Notes: a model not told the origin generated them from the sequence alone. DNA of 64,000 nt from Lachnospiraceae bacterium (GCA_017936785.1 JAGBEV010000057.1:1-64000), one strand, 5' to 3'; positions 37,307 to 47,264 are shown, counted from the first letter of the stretch. Made by a program: numbers and translations.

Positions 37307-37900
37307 TTATTTGGCATTGTATAATGCGGCAAGGGTTTCAACACATTGGTCAATACCTAAAACGCCGCTGTCCAGAGCAACATGGTAGTTTTGGACAGAG
37401 CCCCATTTCATGTCGGTATAAAATTGATAGTATGCGGCACGGCGTTTATCCTTATCTCTTAATCTCTTCTCTGGGGCGATGTCACGTTCGCCGTATTGTT
37501 TTACAATACGTTCTGCACGTTTTTGAAGGTCGGAATGTATGAATACGGTTAAGCAGTCTGCTTTGTCACGCAGAATGTAATCAGCGCAGCGTCCTACGAT
37601 GACACAGGGACCTTTTTCGGCAAGCTCCAGGATTATCTTTCGTTGAACTGACCAGATATCATCCTGATAGGAATGTCCGTTAAAGTCACGGTCGGCAAAG
37701 GCGCTTCCCAGCCAGCCGCTGTGTGCGGTGTATTCGCCCCGTTCAGCAATATATTCTTTGGAAAAATTGCTTTCCTCAGCGATTTTTTCAATGAGTTCGT
37801 AGTCGTAACAGGGGATTCCTAATTTAGCAGCAACTTCTTTACCGATTGTTCTTCCGCCGCTTCCGAACTCCCTGCTGATTGTAATGATCCTGTTTTTCAT
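37307..37900 (-). CDS. Cytidylate kinase-like protein (Cytidylate_kin2)
   Basis: This 197-residue P-loop protein begins IITISREFGSGGRTIGKEVA, the GSGG-type loop of the Cytidylate_kin2 family, followed by LGIPCYDYELIEKIAEES. VIVGRCADYIL and the lid-like RAERIVKQYGERD segments also fit. The family's true substrate is uncertain; it may be a nucleotide or another small-molecule kinase. It overlaps the 3' end of the MATE gene by four bases, so the two are one operon ending at the terminator just downstream. Confidence 0.88.
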   Translation of the reverse strand: MKNRIITISREFGSGGRTIGKEVAAKLGIPCYDYELIEKIAEESNFSKEYIAERGEYTAHSGWLGSAFADRDFNGHSYQDDIWSVQRKIILELAEKGPCVIVGRCADYILRDKADCLTVFIHSDLQKRAERIVKQYGERDIAPEKRLRDKDKRRAAYYQFYTDMKWGSVQNYHVALDSGVLGIDQCVETLAALYNAK

Positions 37901-39309
37901 GAATTTTGCTCCTTTCCATCAGATTTTAAAAATTTATAAGTGTAGGCAATGACGATTGCCGAGATAATAAATGTCAGAACATCCGATACAGGCATGGAAT
38001 ACAATACGCCGTCCAGTCCAAAGAAACGTGGAAGCAATAATGCAAAACCTACGCCGAATACAACCTCACGGACCATGGAAAGCATAGTGGAAAGAAAAGC
38101 CTTGCCAAGGGATTGTAAATAAATGAAGGTTGCTTTATTCACTGTTGCTAAGATCATCATACACAGATAAAGGCGGAAGCATTTAACAGCAAAATCAGTG
38201 TAGTATACACTTTCATTGGCAGCACCGAAGATGCCGATCAGCTGTCTGGGAAGAAGTTCAACGATTAAGAGTGCCACTGCGCCTACAACAGCTTCTGCGA
38301 TCAGAAGGTGAGTAAAAAGGCTTGCGGCACGATCATTACGTTTAGCACCGATATTATACCCTACAATAGGGATACAGCCGGCTGCCATACCTACGGCAAT
38401 AGAGATTACGATCTGGAAAAATTTCATGACAATGCCCAGAACTGCCATAGGAATCTGGGCATATTGGGTCTGACCGAAAATCGGATCAAGGGCACCGTAT
38501 TTTAAAGTCATATTCTGGATGGCTGCCATAGCTGCTACCAGGGAAATCTGAGAAAGGAAGCTGCAGATACCTAAAGGAAGATATTTTCCTGCAAGCTTTC
38601 CGTGAATACGGAAACTGCCCTTTTCCAGATGAATGGCTTTCATGTGGCACAGATACCAGATGGATAATCCGGCAGTTAATACCTGACCCAGTACAGTTGC
38701 TACAGCGGCACCCATCATACCCCATTTACAAACAAAAATGAAAACAGGGTCTAAGATGATATTTACAAATGCACCTGCCAAAGTAGATATCATGGCGAAT
38801 TTAGGACTTCCGTCAGAACGGATAATAGGGTTCATTGCCTGACCGAACATATAGAAAGGAACTCCCAGTGTAATCCAAAAGAAATATTCCTTTGCATGAT
38901 AAAAGGTATCTTCGTTGACCCGTCCACCGAACATGGTTAAAATCTGTTCCTGAAAAACAAGATAGAATATCATAAGTATAATACCGCTGATGATACATAA
39001 AAGTATTGCACTGCCGATACTCTTGTGTGCATCTTCTTTTTTGTCAGCGCCCAGACAAATGCTGACAAAAGCACAGCAGCCGTCGCCGATCATGACTGCA
39101 ATTGCCAGTGCCACAACAGTCAATGGGAAAACAACAGTATTTGCTGCATTGCCATAAGAACCCAGATAGCTGGCATTGGCAATAAAAATTTGGTCAACGA
39201 TGTTGTAGAGTGCAGCGACCAACAGTGAAATAATACAGGGCACTGCATAGTTTCTCATTAGTGAACCGATTGGTTCAGTCTCAAGAAAGGCGTTAGATTT
39301 TTCGTTCAT
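37897..39309 (-). CDS. MATE-family efflux transporter
   Basis: This 470-residue protein has twelve transmembrane helices. Typical MATE features are LMRNYAVPCIISLLVAALYNIVDQIFIA in helix 1 and the PLTVVALAIAVMIGDGCCAFVSICLG loop, with the second half repeating the pattern. MATE proteins export cationic drugs or metabolites with Na+ or H+. The frame's first ATG (39324) holds the GGAGGAG Shine-Dalgarno itself, so the ATG at 39309 is the real start. Expression is probably controlled by the structured leader at 39339-39482. Confidence 0.92.
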   Translation of the reverse strand: MNEKSNAFLETEPIGSLMRNYAVPCIISLLVAALYNIVDQIFIANASYLGSYGNAANTVVFPLTVVALAIAVMIGDGCCAFVSICLGADKKEDAHKSIGSAILLCIISGIILMIFYLVFQEQILTMFGGRVNEDTFYHAKEYFFWITLGVPFYMFGQAMNPIIRSDGSPKFAMISTLAGAFVNIILDPVFIFVCKWGMMGAAVATVLGQVLTAGLSIWYLCHMKAIHLEKGSFRIHGKLAGKYLPLGICSFLSQISLVAAMAAIQNMTLKYGALDPIFGQTQYAQIPMAVLGIVMKFFQIVISIAVGMAAGCIPIVGYNIGAKRNDRAASLFTHLLIAEAVVGAVALLIVELLPRQLIGIFGAANESVYYTDFAVKCFRLYLCMMILATVNKATFIYLQSLGKAFLSTMLSMVREVVFGVGFALLLPRFFGLDGVLYSMPVSDVLTFIISAIVIAYTYKFLKSDGKEQNS

Positions 39310-39338
39310 TTTTTTCTCCTCCATTTTGCAAAATAAAA

Positions 39339-39482
39339 AAGCGTGAAACCAAAAGAGCTGGATTTATGCCCATGGCTACACGCTTTCAGCCAAATCTTAT
39401 AAAAAGATTTGAAATATTCTTTTCATAAAGAAAAACAGCATTTGGCAATCAACTGGTTTTACGCAATCATGCCACACGCTGT
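39339..39482 (-). promoter_or_regulatory. Two-hairpin leader of the MATE operon (candidate riboswitch or attenuator)
   Basis: On the minus strand hairpin A (39482-39435) pairs ACAGC/GCTGT and GGCA/TGCC and is followed by TTTTTCTTT. Hairpin B (39385-39339) pairs AAGCGTG/CACGCTT and is followed by TTTTATTTT, 30 bases before the start codon. A short AAATCTT/AAGATTT hairpin lies between them. The 5' halves of A and B share the pattern AGCGTGT.GC.ATG...GC.TAAA.CCAG, so they look like two copies of one motif. No known riboswitch class was recognised. Confidence 0.6.
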
Positions 39483-39488
39483 GTTATG

Positions 39489-39517
39489 ATTTTAATCGAT
39501 TTTTTTCATGGATTCAA
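39489..39517 (-). promoter_or_regulatory. SigA-type promoter for the MATE operon
   Basis: TTGAAT and TAAAAT on the minus strand are 17 bases apart. The predicted transcript begins at or just before hairpin A of the leader. Confidence 0.7.
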
Positions 39518-39565
39518 GGGTAAATTTCAACAAAAATATTTTTATCAATGTTTTTAAATTTTGTA

Positions 39566-39594
39566 TTGTGTTTTCAGAAATTATGTGCTAAAAT
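39566..39594 (+). promoter_or_regulatory. Promoter facing the nuclease-transposase remnant
   Basis: TTGTGT and TAAAAT are 17 bases apart. The following 39595-39780 stretch holds a self-complementary AGCGCGCGCT, a GTATTC/GAATAC hairpin and CAAACAGG/CCTGTTTG, then CAGGAGG and an eight-codon frame at 39786. These may be the intact leader of a gene that has since been deleted. Confidence 0.5.
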
Positions 39595-39843
39595 GTTGAT
39601 AGAAACGAAATAACGTTTAATAGTAAGCGCGCGCTAATCTATATTTTCAAGATGTATTCTCAGTTCTAAAGAATACAAGTCTTAGGTTTTTCGCCAAATT
39701 TTCAACCAATTTTATAAATGTATACAAACAGGCGGAAAGACCATTCTCCTGTTTGCGGCGTATGCAAAAACAGGAGGTTAACTGAATGAAGAAATACAAG
39801 AAAAACAGATAAGAAACTGCTTTTGCCCAAATAAGGGATATGA

Positions 39844-40413
39844 ATGGAAAGGACATTTTTGATGATCCGGTTGTATCCGGGGATCAGCAGGAATAAGAAC
39901 TTTCGTTATCCGCCTATCATTCCTGTTGTATATTATGAGGGGAGCGGGCAATGGACTGCCGATCTGCATTTAAAAGAACGCATTATGCTGCATGAGATTT
40001 TCGGGGAATTTATACCTGATTTTACATACAAAGTAGTAAAAATCCATGACTATTCTGATGAAGAGTTATTATCCAAAGAAGACGAAATGTCCTTTTTGAT
40101 GTTGATCAATAAGATACAGGAATCAAAGGATTTCAGTGAATTTTTAAAATTGCCTCAGGATAAAGTCAGCGCGATCGTTCAAAAGGCACCGGGGCATGTT
40201 CTGGAAATTATTGCCGGAACCATCTGGAGTTTGTGCATGAAAATGAATGTTCCGCAGGAGGAAGCAAAGCAGTGTGTAGAAAAAGTAAAGGAGAGGCATA
40301 TGGGGTATTTATTTGAAAATATGGAAAAGATAGATATACAGGCTGAAAGGAAGAAGGTGGATGAAGAGCGAAAGAAAGCAGAAAAAATCTTAGAGGTTTA
40401 TTGGGATGAATAG
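39844..40413 (+). pseudogene. Truncated PD-(D/E)XK nuclease-family transposase (Rpn/YhgA-like), C-terminal part
   Basis: The 189 residues match the C-terminal portion of this family: KNFRYPPIIPVVYYEGSGQW, LHEIFGEFIPDFTYKVV and SKEDEMSFLMLINKIQ, with a charged helical tail. Family members are normally about 300 residues and carry the nuclease motif in the missing N-terminal half. The first residues here have no proper RBS. Just upstream a good RBS (CAGGAGG) leads into only eight codons before a stop, as if the start survived and an internal segment was lost. It is therefore probably inactive. Confidence 0.75.
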
Positions 40414-40434
40414 TTTATTTTCCGGCTTCTGCTC

Positions 40435-40464
40435 TTGACAAGGGACTTTTTGCGGAATTATAAT
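40435..40464 (+). promoter_or_regulatory. SigA-type promoter for T-box-ileS
   Basis: TTGACA and TATAAT, both perfect consensus, are separated by 18 bases just upstream of the T-box leader. Confidence 0.8.
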
Positions 40465-40483
40465 ACAAACAGTTTAAAATAAG

Positions 40484-40760
40484 AAAGACGTTGACGAAGA
40501 GAGTACATTGTTTTTGAAAATTTAAGCGAGCCGGTGAGGGTGTAAGACCGGTATGAGTAGGAAACTATGGAAGATCACTTCTGAGTTGCGAGGACCAAAG
40601 ACAGAATAGATTTATTTTGCAGAAGCGAATGGTATTCAAGTCCAGTAGTCCGAGACGGAAATCCCCCGTTATGGGAAATCATATGAATCTATTAAGAGAG
40701 TATGCTGTAACAGGTGGTAACGAATTTTAACCTTCGTCCTTTTACGGGCGGAGGTTTTTT
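40484..40760 (+). promoter_or_regulatory. T-box riboswitch (tRNA-Ile sensing) upstream of ileS
   Basis: The leader has the stem I elements GAGAGTA and GAGCCGGTGAGGGTG...AAGACCGGT. A specifier ATC at 40574-40576, followed by A, lies in an internal loop flanked by GAAG/CTTC. The T-box AACAGGTGGTAACG at about 40709-40722 has the TGGT that pairs with a tRNA ACCA end. A terminator, AACCTTCGTCC/GGGCGGAGGTT with G-U pairs then TTTTTT, is at 40729-40760. Uncharged tRNA-Ile should prevent termination and raise ileS expression. Confidence 0.92.
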
Positions 40761-40803
40761 ATGTATGAAATACTTATTACAGCGAAAAGGAAAGGAGTAA
40801 ATC

Positions 40804-43800
40804 ATGTACCAAAAAGTTGAAACCAATGTCAATTTTGTTGAACATGAGAAAGCAACAGAAAAATTCTGGCGTGAAAACAACATTTTTCAAAAAAGTATGG
40901 ATAGCCGTAAGGAAGGACCTACTTATACCTTCTATGACGGACCGCCTACAGCTAACGGAAAACCCCATATCGGACACGTACTGACCCGTGTCATTAAGGA
41001 TATGATTCCCAGATACCGTACTATGAAGGGCTGTATGGTTCCCAGAAAAGCAGGATGGGATACCCATGGTCTGCCGGTTGAACTTGAAGTGGAAAAATTA
41101 CTGGGATTAGATGGTAAGGAACAGATTGAGGAATACGGTCTGGATCCCTTTATTCAGAAATGTAAGGAAAGCGTTTGGAAATACAAAGGTATGTGGGAAG
41201 ATTTCTCAGGCACCGTTGGTTTCTGGGCGGATATGGATGATCCTTATGTTACCTATCATGATGACTTTATCGAATCCGAATGGTGGGCTTTAAAAGAAAT
41301 CTGGAAGAAAGACTTATTATATAAAGGTTTTAAGATCGTACCTTATTGTCCCCGCTGCGGAACACCCTTATCATCTCATGAAGTTGCACAGGGCTATAAA
41401 GCGGTTAAAGAACGTTCTGCAACAGTTCGTTTTAAACTGGTAGGAAAAGACGAATATTTCCTTGCATGGACCACAACACCATGGACACTGCCAAGCAATA
41501 CGGCACTCTGTGTAAATCCGGAAGAGACTTATGCAAAGGTAAAGGCAGCAGACGGTTATACCTATATTATGGCTGAAGCACTTTTGGATACGGTTCTCGG
41601 CAAACTTGCAGAAGACGGCAAAGCTGCTTACGAGGTTGTAGAAACATATGCAGGTAAGGACCTGGTTGGTACAGAATATGAAGCACTTTACAAATGTGCT
41701 GCTGATCTTGCAGAGAAACAGCATAAAAAAGCGCACTTTGTTACAGCAGATAATTACGTTACATTGACAGACGGTACAGGAATCGTTCATATTGCTCCTG
41801 CATTTGGTGAAGATGATGCCAGAGTAGGACGTGAAAATGACCTTCCTTTTATCCAGTTTGTTGATGGAAAAGGTAATCTGACAGAAGAAACACCTTTTGC
41901 CGGATTATTTGTAAAAGATGCTGATCCTAAGGTATTAGTAGATCTGGATACCAGAGGCTTATTATTTGATGCACCGAAGTTCGAGCATGATTATCCATTC
42001 TGCTGGAGATGTGATACTCCCCTTATTTACTATGCCCGTGAGTCCTGGTTCATCAAAATGACAGCAGTAAAAGAGGATCTGATCCGCAACAATAATACTG
42101 TTAACTGGATTCCTGAATCCATCGGTAAAGGACGGTTTGGCGACTGGCTTGAAAATATTCAGGACTGGGGCGTTTCCCGTAACCGTTACTGGGGTACTCC
42201 TTTAAATGTATGGACATGTGAATGCGGTCATATGGAATCTATCGGAAGCCGCCAGGAATTATTTGAAATGAGCGGAAACGAAGCGGCAAAGACAGTAGAG
42301 CTGCACAGACCTTATATAGATGAGATTACGATTAAGTGTCCAAAGTGCGGCGGCACTATGAAACGTGTACCTGAAGTAATCGATTGCTGGTTTGACTCCG
42401 GTGCAATGCCTTTTGCACAGCATCATTATCCTTTTGAGAATAAGGAATTGTTTGAAAGCCAGTTCCCGGCACAGTTTATTTCCGAGGCTGTTGACCAGAC
42501 AAGAGGATGGTTCTACTCTCTGTTAGCGGAATCTACCTTATTATTTAATAAAGCACCTTATGAAAATGTTATTGTATTAGGTCACGTACAGGATGAGAAC
42601 GGTCAGAAGATGAGCAAATCCAAAGGAAATGCTGTTGATCCTTTTGAGGCTTTAGCAGAATACGGTGCTGATGCCATCCGTTGGTATTTTTATATCAATT
42701 CCGCTCCATGGCTGCCTAACCGTTTCCATGGAGATGCAGTAAAAGAAGGACGCAGCAAATTCATGGGTACCTTATGGAATACTTACGCATTCTTTGTGCT
42801 GTATGCCAATATTGATGATTTTGATGCAACAAAATATACTTTGGAATATGATAAATTGTCCGTTATGGATAAATGGCTTTTATCCAAACTGAATTCTGCA
42901 GTAAAGGCTGTAGATGAAAATCTGGATAATTACAGAATCCCCGAAGCTGCAAGGGCTTTGACCGGCTTTGTGGATAACATGAGCAACTGGTATGTGAGAA
43001 GAAGCCGTGAACGTTTCTGGGCAAAGGGAATGGAGCAGGATAAGATCAATGCTTACATGACTCTTTACACGGCACTTGTTACTATTGCCAAGGCAGCTGC
43101 GCCTATGGTTCCTTTTATGACAGAGGACATTTACCGCAATCTGGTCTGCAGCATTGATGAGAATGCACCTGAAAGTATTCATTTGTGCGATTTCCCCAAG
43201 GTAGAGGAATCCATGATTGATACAAAGTTAGAGCAGGATATGGATGAGGTATTAAAGATCGTCGTTATGGGACGTGCCGCAAGAAATGCAGCAAACATCA
43301 AGAACCGCCAGCCTATTGGAGATATGTATGTAAAAGCGCCCAGTGAATTATCCCAGTTCTATATTGATATTATTGAAGATGAGTTAAACGTAAAGAAAGT
43401 TGCATTTACAGATGATGTAAGCGCATTTACTACCTACAGCTTCAAGCCCCAGCTCCGTACTGTAGGACCTAAATACGGTAAACAGCTTGGGGGTATCCAG
43501 AAGACCCTTGCAGCGTTGGACGGCAGCAAGGCAATGGATGAACTGAATGAAAAGGGCATGTTGAAGTTTGACGTGGATGGTGTGGAAGTGACCTTATTCA
43601 AAGAAGATCTGCTGATTTCCATGGAGAAGAAGGAAGGTTTTGTAACAGAGGCAGACAATACGGTTACTGTAGTCCTTGATACAAACCTCACAGAAGAACT
43701 TATTGAGGAAGGCTTTGTATTTGAGATCATCAGCAAGATCCAGACCATGCGTAAAGACAGTAAGTTTGAAGTAACTGACCATATCAAAGTTGCTGTTACC

Positions 43801-43956
43801 GGCAATGAAAAGCTTGGAAATATTGTTATGGCAAATAAGGATTCCATTGCATCCAAGGTTCTTGCCGATGAAATGGTTACTGATGGAAGTTTTGCAAACA
43901 GTAAAGAGTGGACAGTTAACGGAGAAAAGGTTACAATCTCTTTAGAGAAAGCGTAA
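40804..43956 (+). CDS. ileS: Isoleucyl-tRNA synthetase, long (IleS2-like) form
   Basis: This 1050-residue class I synthetase charges tRNA-Ile. HIGH is at 55-58 (NGKPHIGHVL), the editing domain has AWTTTPWTLPSNTAL (about 220-235), and KMSKS is at 602-606. It is about 130 residues longer than the 920-residue classical bacterial IleS. The C-terminal part (LDTNLTEELIEEGFVFEI and QTMRKDSKFEVTDHI) matches the eukaryote-like IleS2 type. IleS2 enzymes are generally insensitive to mupirocin. The RBS is AAAGGAG and expression is T-box controlled. Confidence 0.96.
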   Translation: MYQKVETNVNFVEHEKATEKFWRENNIFQKSMDSRKEGPTYTFYDGPPTANGKPHIGHVLTRVIKDMIPRYRTMKGCMVPRKAGWDTHGLPVELEVEKLLGLDGKEQIEEYGLDPFIQKCKESVWKYKGMWEDFSGTVGFWADMDDPYVTYHDDFIESEWWALKEIWKKDLLYKGFKIVPYCPRCGTPLSSHEVAQGYKAVKERSATVRFKLVGKDEYFLAWTTTPWTLPSNTALCVNPEETYAKVKAADGYTYIMAEALLDTVLGKLAEDGKAAYEVVETYAGKDLVGTEYEALYKCAADLAEKQHKKAHFVTADNYVTLTDGTGIVHIAPAFGEDDARVGRENDLPFIQFVDGKGNLTEETPFAGLFVKDADPKVLVDLDTRGLLFDAPKFEHDYPFCWRCDTPLIYYARESWFIKMTAVKEDLIRNNNTVNWIPESIGKGRFGDWLENIQDWGVSRNRYWGTPLNVWTCECGHMESIGSRQELFEMSGNEAAKTVELHRPYIDEITIKCPKCGGTMKRVPEVIDCWFDSGAMPFAQHHYPFENKELFESQFPAQFISEAVDQTRGWFYSLLAESTLLFNKAPYENVIVLGHVQDENGQKMSKSKGNAVDPFEALAEYGADAIRWYFYINSAPWLPNRFHGDAVKEGRSKFMGTLWNTYAFFVLYANIDDFDATKYTLEYDKLSVMDKWLLSKLNSAVKAVDENLDNYRIPEAARALTGFVDNMSNWYVRRSRERFWAKGMEQDKINAYMTLYTALVTIAKAAAPMVPFMTEDIYRNLVCSIDENAPESIHLCDFPKVEESMIDTKLEQDMDEVLKIVVMGRAARNAANIKNRQPIGDMYVKAPSELSQFYIDIIEDELNVKKVAFTDDVSAFTTYSFKPQLRTVGPKYGKQLGGIQKTLAALDGSKAMDELNEKGMLKFDVDGVEVTLFKEDLLISMEKKEGFVTEADNTVTVVLDTNLTEELIEEGFVFEIISKIQTMRKDSKFEVTDHIKVAVTGNEKLGNIVMANKDSIASKVLADEMVTDGSFANSKEWTVNGEKVTISLEKA

Positions 43957-43968
43957 AGGAGTGCCTTC

Positions 43969-44433
43969 ATGGAACCGAGAAAAGAAATTATTATCAATGA
44001 AGAATTAAAGACTGCCATTAAAATGATGGCAGAAGACAATAACAGCAAAAACCAGAATGACATGATCGACATTCTGATGAAATCCAAACTGCTGATTCCG
44101 GTAAAGATTTCTCCTGCAGCAAAGAGGGATGACCAGGGAAATTACATTTTATCTCCCAAACATAAGATTACTTTTGCTACAGTAAAAAACTATCAGGATA
44201 TGAAAAATCCTGACTGGAACTATTTTATCGGATTTACTGACAGCGAGGAATTTAAGGCATGGACCAATGGCAAGCATATAGATGCTTTTCTGGCGGATTT
44301 CAATGACTATGCGGTTATGCTGTTGAAGCCTGATGCAAAGTGCAAAGGTTTTGTATTAAATCCTGCAGGCGGTAATGTTTGTTTCCCCACTGATGTGGTA
44401 AAGAAAATCATTAAGAGCAGGGAAGCAAAATAA
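43969..44433 (+). CDS. SseB-like N-terminal domain protein
   Basis: This 154-residue protein resembles the SseB N-terminal domain: an N-terminal helix, KSKLLIPVKIS, a central strand pattern WNYFIGFTDSEEFKAW, and the C-terminal FVLNPAGGNVCFP that is typical of the family. SseB proteins are named from enhanced serine sensitivity in E. coli and have no settled function in Firmicutes. The gene follows ileS by 12 bases with AAAGGAG before its ATG, so it shares the T-box-controlled transcript, and ends at a terminator. Confidence 0.8.
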   Translation: MEPRKEIIINEELKTAIKMMAEDNNSKNQNDMIDILMKSKLLIPVKISPAAKRDDQGNYILSPKHKITFATVKNYQDMKNPDWNYFIGFTDSEEFKAWTNGKHIDAFLADFNDYAVMLLKPDAKCKGFVLNPAGGNVCFPTDVVKKIIKSREAK

Positions 44434-44468
44434 GTATAGCTATTTTGTAATAATAATCAATCAGTAAA

Positions 44469-44510
44469 AAATACCCACTTTTGAACCGAAAAAGGTTGAA
44501 GTGGGTATTT
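44469..44510 (+). terminator. Terminator after the ileS operon
   Basis: AAATACCCACTT pairs perfectly with AAGTGGGTATTT; the inner AACC/GGTT continues the stem. The following 44511-44723 region holds a TATAAT at about 44632 as a likely -10 for glgP and no gene. Confidence 0.85.
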
Positions 44511-44723
44511 ATATGACCCGTGGCAGGAAAGAACTGTTTTTTGTATAATTTATCCATAAAAATTGAAAATTCAATAGGAAATATTTCATAGTTTGCAATT
44601 TTTCAACCCTTTTTATTTGTGAAAAGATATTGTATAATGGACTTTGGTGTAATGCACTTGAAATAAGTGTTATTATACATGAAATTTGAATTACGTTAGT
44701 CAGAGAACTTGAGGAGGAAATTT

Positions 44724-47216
44724 ATGGCAAAGAAAGAAACAACCGTATTATCAACCTTTGATAAAGAGTTATTTAAGAGAAGCGTTCTTTACAATGTAAA
44801 GACTCTTTACCGCAAGACTCTTGATGAAGCAACGGACCAGCAGATTTTTCAGGCTGTTTCCTATGCGATCAAAGATGCAATCGTAGATCATTGGTTAGAG
44901 ACACAGAAACAGTATGAAAAAGAGGACCCCAAGACCGTTTACTATATGTCTATGGAATTCTTAATGGGTCGTGCTCTTGGCAATAATATGATCAATTTAC
45001 AGGCATATACGGCTGTAAAGGAAGCACTGGATGAACTGGGACTGGATATCAATGTTGTTGAAGATCAGGAACCTGATGCAGCTTTAGGCAACGGTGGTTT
45101 GGGAAGACTTGCCGCATGTTTCCTGGATTCCCTTGCAACTCTGGGATATTCTGCATACGGATGCGGTATCCGTTACAGATATGGTATGTTCAAACAGGAA
45201 ATCCGTGACGGATATCAGGTAGAAGTACCGGATAACTGGTTAGCAGAAGGAAATCCTTTTGAATTGCGCCGTCCTGAATATGCAAAAGAAGTTAAATTTG
45301 GCGGTTATGTTTCTGTTCGTCAGGATGAAAACGGCAGAAATGTATTTACTCAGGAAGGTTATCAGTCAGTAACCGCTATTCCTTATGATATGCCTATCGT
45401 AGGCTATGGCAACGGCATTGTAAACACCCTTCGTATCTGGGATGCCCAGCCTGTAGAATGCTTCAAGCTGGATTCCTTTGATAAAGGTGACTATCAGAAG
45501 GCTGTTGAACAGGAAAACCTTGCAAGAAATATCGTAGAAGTTCTTTATCCTAATGACAATCACTATTCAGGCAAGGAGCTGCGTTTGAAACAGCAGTATT
45601 TCTTTGTATCTGCATCCGTTCAGGAAGCAGTTGCAAAATATATGAGAAATCATGACGATATTCATAAATTCTATGAGAAGGTAACATTCCAGTTAAATGA
45701 TACCCATCCTACTGTTGCAGTAGCAGAATTGATGAGAATCTTACTGGATGAATATTATCTGACATGGGAAGAAGCATGGGAAGTAACAACAAAGACCTGT
45801 GCATATACAAACCATACCATTATGGCAGAGGCTCTTGAGAAATGGCCCATTGAGTTATTCAGCCGCCTGCTTCCCCGTATCTATCAGATCGTGGAAGAGA
45901 TCAACCGCCGTTTTGTAGAGAAAATTGAAAATAAATATCCCGGCAATCAGGAAAAAGTCCGCAAGATGGCTATTATCTATGACGGACAGGTTAAGATGGC
46001 ACATCTTGCCATTGCAGCCGGCTATTCCGTAAACGGTGTTGCAAGATTACATACAGAGATCTTAAAAAATCAGGAATTAAAAGATTTCTATGAGTTAATG
46101 CCTGAGAAATTCAACAACAAGACAAACGGTATCACACAGAGACGTTTCCTGTTACACGGCAATCCGCTTCTTGCCGACTGGGTAACTGCCCATGTTGGCT
46201 CTGACTGGATCACAGACCTACCTAAGATCAAAAAGCTGAAAGTATTTGCAGAAGATGAGAAGGCCCAGCAGGAATTCATGAATATCAAGTACCAGAATAA
46301 GGTACGTCTTGCCAACTACATTTTAGAGCACAACGGTGTGGAGGTTGATCCCCGTTCCATCTTTGATGTACAGGTTAAGAGATTACATGAGTACAAACGC
46401 CAGTTATTGAACATTCTTCATGTTATGTACTTATATAATGAGATCAAAGAGCATCCTGAAATGGAATTCTATCCCAGAACTTTTATTTTCGGGGCAAAAG
46501 CAGCAGCAGGCTACAAAAATGCCAAGTTGACCATCAAGCTCATTAACTCCGTTGCAGATGTGGTAAATAATGACGCTTCCATCAACGGCAAGTTAAAAGT
46601 TGTATTTATTGAAAACTACCGCGTATCCAATGCAGAGTGGATTTTTGCCGCAGCAGATGTTTCCGAGCAGATCTCCACAGCTTCCAAAGAAGCATCCGGT
46701 ACAGGTAACATGAAATTTATGTTAAACGGTGCCCTGACTTTGGGAACCATGGACGGTGCCAATGTGGAAATCGTAGAAGAGGTTGGAGAAGAAAATGCTT
46801 TTATCTTCGGTTTGTCCTCTGATGAAGTTATTCAGTATGAGAACTACGGCGGATATAACCCTATGGATATCTTCAACAATGATGCAGATATCAGAAAGGT
46901 ATTGATGCAGTTGATCAACGGAACCTACAGCCAGGATACAGAGCTGTTCCGTGACCTGTATAACTCTCTGTTAAATACGCAGTGTACTGCAAAGGCAGAT
47001 ACTTACTTTATCTTAAAAGATTTCAAATCCTATGCAGAAGCACAGAAACGTGTAGAAGCAGCTTACAGGGATGAAAAAGGCTGGGCAAAGAGCGCTATCT
47101 TAAATGTGGCATGCAGCGGCAAATTTACATCCGACAGAACCATTCAGGAATATGTGGATGAAATCTGGCATTTGGATAAGGTAGTACTTCCTAAGAAAAA
47201 AGTGGAATCCAAATAA
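44724..47216 (+). CDS. glgP: Glycogen/maltodextrin phosphorylase
   Basis: This 830-residue phosphorylase releases glucose 1-phosphate from alpha-1,4-glucan in the cytosol. The PLP lysine is K664 in EASGTGNMKFMLNGALT. AALGNGGLGRLAACFLDSLAT and FQLNDTHPTVAVAELMRIL are classical family motifs. The frame opens five codons earlier, but GAGGAGG lies just before the ATG at 44724. It is monocistronic, separated from glgC-glgD by 27 kb, so synthesis and breakdown of glycogen are transcribed independently. Confidence 0.96.
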   Translation: MAKKETTVLSTFDKELFKRSVLYNVKTLYRKTLDEATDQQIFQAVSYAIKDAIVDHWLETQKQYEKEDPKTVYYMSMEFLMGRALGNNMINLQAYTAVKEALDELGLDINVVEDQEPDAALGNGGLGRLAACFLDSLATLGYSAYGCGIRYRYGMFKQEIRDGYQVEVPDNWLAEGNPFELRRPEYAKEVKFGGYVSVRQDENGRNVFTQEGYQSVTAIPYDMPIVGYGNGIVNTLRIWDAQPVECFKLDSFDKGDYQKAVEQENLARNIVEVLYPNDNHYSGKELRLKQQYFFVSASVQEAVAKYMRNHDDIHKFYEKVTFQLNDTHPTVAVAELMRILLDEYYLTWEEAWEVTTKTCAYTNHTIMAEALEKWPIELFSRLLPRIYQIVEEINRRFVEKIENKYPGNQEKVRKMAIIYDGQVKMAHLAIAAGYSVNGVARLHTEILKNQELKDFYELMPEKFNNKTNGITQRRFLLHGNPLLADWVTAHVGSDWITDLPKIKKLKVFAEDEKAQQEFMNIKYQNKVRLANYILEHNGVEVDPRSIFDVQVKRLHEYKRQLLNILHVMYLYNEIKEHPEMEFYPRTFIFGAKAAAGYKNAKLTIKLINSVADVVNNDASINGKLKVVFIENYRVSNAEWIFAAADVSEQISTASKEASGTGNMKFMLNGALTLGTMDGANVEIVEEVGEENAFIFGLSSDEVIQYENYGGYNPMDIFNNDADIRKVLMQLINGTYSQDTELFRDLYNSLLNTQCTAKADTYFILKDFKSYAEAQKRVEAAYRDEKGWAKSAILNVACSGKFTSDRTIQEYVDEIWHLDKVVLPKKKVESK

Positions 47217-47264
47217 TGTTTTTGGAAATGCTGATAATATAAGGCAATAAAATAAAGTTATGGT

